From NCBI GenBank assembly GCA_017615835.1, contig JAFZZI010000010.1, forward strand, positions 1-45,574: 45,574 nt of DNA. Reading direction: 5' to 3'. The DNA is from Bacteroidaceae bacterium. Lineage in GTDB: Bacteria > Bacteroidota > Bacteroidia > Bacteroidales > Bacteroidaceae. The position numbers and the translations under genes were made by a program. The notes under the pieces were generated by a model that was given only the letters and a program-made list of their open reading frames with translations, was not told the DNA's origin and ran no database searches. Positions 42,303-45,574 of this stretch are shown piece after piece. Each line of letters opens with the position of its first letter. Positions within the stretch are counted from its first letter, which is position 1.

Positions 42303-42368
42303 TAGGGATTTCCCCCGAAAAGAGTAGGGATTTTCCCGATTCAGGGTATTTTTCCCTATTTATATTTG
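42303..42368 (+). promoter_or_regulatory. Promoter with three AGGGA/TCCC palindrome-like elements
   Basis: TAGGGATTTCCC (42303-42314), TAGGGATTTTCCC (42325-42337) and AGGGTATTTTTCCCT (42343-42357) precede a -7 box TATATTTG (42361-42368). The last element fills the spacer and the second covers the -33 position, where no TTTG is found. A regulator is likely. ATG 42406 is 37 bases downstream. Confidence 0.55.
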
Positions 42369-42405
42369 CATTGAAAAATAGTACAAACTCAAAAAAAGAA
42401 CAGTT

Positions 42406-43932
42406 ATGAAAAGGTTAGTAATCATTCTTGCCGCGACATTGGTCAGCGCAGGCATCGCAGCGCAGAGGAATGACATCTATGGCAACAACGCCGGTTCCGC
42501 TGCTTCAGTTTCGGTCCCTTCGGCTTCAGCCACGATACCGCAAGTGACTGCTCCGACAACATCGTCATCGGCAATACGCGATTTGAATGATGTTGACAGT
42601 TACAATCGTCGCTACTCATACAGTTCCGATGCGACGGTTGACAATTATTATGACAATGTGATTCACGATACGGTCTATGTGGAATCCGGCTCGTACAAGG
42701 AGGGCTATTATGATGCTGCAGAGGATTATGAGTATGCACTCAGGATGGTACGGTTCCACAGCCCCAGACTCAGACTGATATCAAGTCCATATTACTGGGA
42801 CTTATTCTACGATCCCTGGTACTATTCGCTGAGCTGGTTCGATATCCACTTCGATCCATGGTTTGACATCCGTTTCGATCCGTGGTTCTATGGAGGCTGG
42901 TCAATCAGTTGGGGACCTTTCAGTTACTACTCATATTATCCAAGCTACTATTCGTACTATCCGGGTTATGGCTACAACAGCTATAACGCAGGGTACAATG
43001 CCGGTTTTTATGCAGGCTCACACTATTATGGCGGTTCGGCGTACTATCGTGACAGGTTTGTTCCTTACCGTCAGGTGAATACGGCATGGGACAGGGAACT
43101 TGCAGGTGGAGTTCGCAGAGTTTCGGCAACCGGGCGTATGGCAAGTGGCGCGACTGCAAGGACTTCCAGTTCTGTTGCTGACCGCGGAAGCATTGACAGA
43201 GGCAGTGCCCGCAGTGCTACCACCGACAGAGGCAGCGCCCGTAGCGCGACTACTGACAGAGGTGATGTCCGCAGTACTGCCACTGACAGGGGCAGTGCCC
43301 GCAGCGCGACCACTGACAGAGGTGATGTCCGCAGTGCTACCACTGACAGGGGCAGTGCCCGAAGTGCGACCACTGACAGAGGTGATGTCCGCAGTACTGT
43401 TACCGACAGGGGCAGCGTCCGCAGCGCGACTACAGAAACTGGTACTGTCAACGGTGCAACAATCGACAGAAATGGTGTCCGCAGCACTGTCACCGACAGG
43501 GGGGCTTCTGCAACACGTTCCACGACTCCGGCAACTTCGAGCCGCGGCAGTACGGGTACGTCAACTTCAAGCCGTACCGTGACCCCGACAACCTCAAGCC
43601 GCAACATGAATGCTACCAGCTCCAGCCGCAGCGTCAGCTCAGGAACTGAATACAACCGTCCGAGCAGCACCAGCAGGAGCTCGTCTGACTCCCGTAGCAG
43701 CTCCAGCAGCGTCCGCATTACTACTCCAAGCAGTTCCAGCAGTTCCAGCAGTTCCAGCAGTGTACGAACAGTCACGCCGAGCGTTTCCAGCAGTTCGCGC
43801 AGCAGCTCAAGCACTCCATCCATGGGTAGTTCGCGTGGCGGCTCTATTGGCGGCGGCTCTATTGGCGGCGGTTCTATTGGCGGCGGTTCAAGCAGCTCAA
43901 GAGGCAGCGGCAGTAGCGGCGGACGTCGTTGA
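42406..43932 (+). CDS. Secreted low-complexity protein with ten-residue tandem repeats
   Basis: This 508-residue protein has a signal peptide (about 1-19, cleavage near AAQ). An N-terminal region of ordinary composition is followed by a Tyr/Trp/Phe-rich block (about 118-225: DPWYYSLSWFDIHFDPW). Ten tandem copies of a ten-residue unit, GSARSATTDR or GDVRSTATDR, occupy residues 266-365. Then come Ser/Thr/Arg-rich sequence with Ser runs and a GGGSI repeat near the C-terminus. The repeats are basic and hydroxyl-rich, and probably disordered and surface-exposed. I do not recognise a named family. Its promoter carries an unusual palindrome array. The outer membrane protein gene follows 57 bases later. 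Confidence 0.8.
   Translation: MKRLVIILAATLVSAGIAAQRNDIYGNNAGSAASVSVPSASATIPQVTAPTTSSSAIRDLNDVDSYNRRYSYSSDATVDNYYDNVIHDTVYVESGSYKEGYYDAAEDYEYALRMVRFHSPRLRLISSPYYWDLFYDPWYYSLSWFDIHFDPWFDIRFDPWFYGGWSISWGPFSYYSYYPSYYSYYPGYGYNSYNAGYNAGFYAGSHYYGGSAYYRDRFVPYRQVNTAWDRELAGGVRRVSATGRMASGATARTSSSVADRGSIDRGSARSATTDRGSARSATTDRGDVRSTATDRGSARSATTDRGDVRSATTDRGSARSATTDRGDVRSTVTDRGSVRSATTETGTVNGATIDRNGVRSTVTDRGASATRSTTPATSSRGSTGTSTSSRTVTPTTSSRNMNATSSSRSVSSGTEYNRPSSTSRSSSDSRSSSSSVRITTPSSSSSSSSSSSVRTVTPSVSSSSRSSSSTPSMGSSRGGSIGGGSIGGGSIGGGSSSSRGSGSSGGRR
43201..43500 (+). repeat. Tandem 30-bp repeat, ten units, inside the low-complexity gene
   Basis: Ten consecutive 30-base units encode G-[ST/D]-[A/V]-R-S-x-x-T-D-R. 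Units alternate between a GGCAGTGCCCG and a GGTGATGTCCG type, giving a 60-base higher-order period. The last three units are more diverged. Confidence 0.9.
43837..43889 (+). repeat. 15-bp tandem repeat encoding GGSIG
   Basis: Three full copies and one partial copy of GGCGGYTCTATTGGC lie near the 3' end of the same gene. They encode a Gly-rich tail. Confidence 0.85.
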
Positions 43933-43989
43933 TGACCATGTTGATAGCGTTATTCTAACTACAACAGTTAATTGTTAATTCACAAGACA

Positions 43990-45507
43990 ATGAAAACCAG
44001 AATATATTTTTCAGCATTGTTGACACTGTCAGCAATGGCTGCGAATGCACAGACATCGTATGATGTTGCCAGACTGATGGAGGAAGATTTGAATGGAACT
44101 GCCCGCTATGTGGGCATGGGAGGTGCAATGGGGGCTTTTGGAAGCGATGTTTCTGTCATCTCCAAAAATCCTGCCGGTATAGGTACATTTGTTAACAACG
44201 ATGTCAACGTCTCTTTCTCAGGTTCCGCGTCATGCACATCAATGCGTAACCCGGGAATCGCATTCGAAGGCACACCCTCAGCAACCGCATATTATTCAGA
44301 TGGCGATAAGTCAGATTTGAGAATGGCATTGGACAACGCTTCGTTCGTGCTGACTTTGCCCACATATTCCGAATATGGTCTGAAGAATGTAAATTTCGCA
44401 TTCGCTTACAGGCGTGTAGCAGATACGGAGAGGATATTGTCCTATCATGATGATTTTCAGGAACCAGATTCGAAAAATGTAGTATTCAGAGATTTTGAAG
44501 ACAACCAGCAGAACCGCATCAATCAGTTCGACTTCAACTTGTCGTTCAACCATAACGACAGGTTCTACTGGGGAATCACTACTGGTGTGGTAACGTCATT
44601 GTACCGCTCGGATGGTCACTTCTATGACTACTATCCTAAGCAGGAAGGATTCAATAGCCCAACTGACTATAATTCCGTGGATCGGATGAATGACTTCAAC
44701 GCTCGCGGGTGGAACATCGGACTGGGTGTGATATTGCGTCCCCGGGCAGGCGGACTGCGGTTCGGGCTGTCATTCAAGTCTCCTACATACTATCGCGTGA
44801 ACCAGTATTATTCCGATTATCTGTATGCTGAATGGGGAAGTGATTATACGATTGATGATAAAGGCAACAAGATAGTCCCTGACAAATATTCCACCAATAC
44901 TTCTTACCGATTCGTTTCTCCATTGTCTGTAAACGTAAGCGCCGGATATAGTTGGAATACGAGTGCCATAGGCCTTGAGTATGAATTCAATGCTGCAGGC
45001 TTGGCGAATATGAAAATTGCCAATCAGACTCTGAAGAATCAGTGCGGTTACAAGGATTTCAAGTCCTATTCAGTCTTGAGGGTAGGCTATGAGACCAACA
45101 TTTCTAAACTTAGTCTGCGTTGCGGCTACAACTACACATTCCCGGTTTTCAAGGAAGATGCTTACAAGAATATTGGTAATTATGTTCAGGGTGAGGATCA
45201 AGAATATAAATTCAAGGGTACTACTGAGTTCAACCAGAACAGGTTTGACAGAGAGTTCGAAAATCCCAAAGGACGTCACACCATTTCAGTCGGGGCCGGT
45301 TACTGCAGCGCACCTAACAGCGAAGGTTCTCAGTTTTATGTTGATGCTGCCTTTGTATATAATATCAGCAACAGCGATTTCAATGTAGGAGAATATTCAG
45401 TGAATGACGCTTATCATCGTAGAGTTGACGATAGGCCTGTAGATCCCACTGTAGGATATCAGACAAGAAGAGGTAAGCTTCTCCTGACTTTGGGCTGGAC
45501 ATTCTGA
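43990..45507 (+). CDS. Outer membrane beta-barrel protein (OmpP1/FadL/TodX-like)
   Basis: This 505-residue protein (from ATG 43990; the frame extends to a TTG at 43972) has a signal peptide ending near ANAQ. The early motif LNGTARYVGMGGAMGAFGSDVSVISKNPAGIG is the hallmark (given here at about residues 22-53) of Bacteroidota FadL/TodX-type proteins, often annotated as hemin receptor. Alternating beta strands run to the C-terminus, which ends LLLTLGWTF with a terminal Phe as in BAM substrates. It likely forms a channel for hydrophobic compounds; the substrate is unknown. A strong terminator follows. Confidence 0.88.
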   Translation: MKTRIYFSALLTLSAMAANAQTSYDVARLMEEDLNGTARYVGMGGAMGAFGSDVSVISKNPAGIGTFVNNDVNVSFSGSASCTSMRNPGIAFEGTPSATAYYSDGDKSDLRMALDNASFVLTLPTYSEYGLKNVNFAFAYRRVADTERILSYHDDFQEPDSKNVVFRDFEDNQQNRINQFDFNLSFNHNDRFYWGITTGVVTSLYRSDGHFYDYYPKQEGFNSPTDYNSVDRMNDFNARGWNIGLGVILRPRAGGLRFGLSFKSPTYYRVNQYYSDYLYAEWGSDYTIDDKGNKIVPDKYSTNTSYRFVSPLSVNVSAGYSWNTSAIGLEYEFNAAGLANMKIANQTLKNQCGYKDFKSYSVLRVGYETNISKLSLRCGYNYTFPVFKEDAYKNIGNYVQGEDQEYKFKGTTEFNQNRFDREFENPKGRHTISVGAGYCSAPNSEGSQFYVDAAFVYNISNSDFNVGEYSVNDAYHRRVDDRPVDPTVGYQTRRGKLLLTLGWTF

Positions 45508-45526
45508 ATTGAATATGGTGCTACTA

Positions 45527-45563
45527 AAACAAAAGCAAGCGGCCAGGCCGCTTGCTTTTGTTT
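45527..45563. terminator. Strong inverted repeat, probably bidirectional terminator
   Basis: Two 18-base arms (45527-45544 and 45546-45563) are perfectly complementary around one base. A-rich and T-rich ends flank a GC core GCAAGCGGCC. It lies 19 bases after the outer membrane protein stop. Confidence 0.85.
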
Positions 45564-45574
45564 ATAAGTCCGGC

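Noticed and set aside
43201-43500. Possible CRISPR-like regular repeats
   Set aside because: The 30-bp units are contiguous without spacers and are translated in frame as protein repeats.
43071-43823. 250-residue leftward ORF with Leu-rich ten-residue repeats
   Set aside because: It is the antisense shadow of the 30-bp repeat. The rightward frame has a signal peptide, a promoter and ordinary flanking protein sequence.

Overview
The window looks like chromosomal DNA of an uncultured or gut-type member of the Bacteroidales (Bacteroidota). Several signs point the same way. Many genes are preceded by a TAnnTTTG -7 box with no clear Shine-Dalgarno sequence. The protein set is characteristic: long pyrophosphate-dependent phosphofructokinase, glutamine-dependent NAD synthetase, one-piece 1233-residue PurL, YgiQ radical SAM protein, LytTR regulators without receiver domains, peptidase C10, FadL/TodX-type outer membrane protein, and secreted proteins with type IX-secretion-like C-terminal tails. 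The genus cannot be fixed from the sequence alone.

Layout. 1-2.8 kb: start of pyruvate:ferredoxin oxidoreductase (leftward), an AAA ATPase, then rightward a cupin lipoprotein and pgeF. 2.9-10.4 kb: uvrA, a membrane LytTR regulator overlapping its 3' end, an AMP-forming acyl ligase and nadE. 10.5-16.1 kb: a large secreted GH10 xylanase with two CBM6-like modules, then an aminotransferase and a GHL10-family glycosidase. 16.1-20 kb is the accessory stretch: a 577-base repeat-rich gap, an orphan fragment of a C-terminal sorting domain, a secreted protein with a Fib_succ_major-type domain whose last 57 codons look like the variable region of a diversity-generating retroelement, and a C10 cysteine protease. 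20-25.4 kb: purL with a split chromate-transporter pair, a second LytTR protein and tRNA-Tyr. 25.5-30.5 kb: a TPR membrane protein, recF-dciA, and a leftward crp/fnr - dCMP deaminase - S41 protease operon. 30.7-34.1 kb: NfeD-flotillin pair and an M64 metallopeptidase. 34.1-39.5 kb: a leftward cluster of a 91-residue protein, a split amidase with a golvesin-like insertion, a 106-residue protein and ygiQ. 39.6-45.6 kb: pfp-GH25 lysozyme, a tandem-repeat low-complexity secreted protein and an outer membrane beta-barrel protein, ending in a strong terminator.

Most genes are housekeeping and tightly packed. Neighbouring stop and start codons overlap in many places (recF/dciA, chrA pair, dCMP deaminase/protease, pfp/GH25, 106-residue protein/ygiQ), and tail-to-tail genes abut or overlap.

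The most striking signal is the 3' end of the gene at 16832-17665. It is about 68% G+C by hand count over 51 codons, has no codon ending in A, and consists mostly of NNC codons in the C-type-lectin-like position. This is what mutagenic retrohoming of AAC-rich template codons would leave. No reverse transcriptase or template repeat lies in the window, so any such system would have to act from elsewhere. Other notable points are a NAD synthetase whose glutaminase half has lost two of three catalytic residues, terminators that double as promoters, and a palindrome array over the promoter of the repeat protein.
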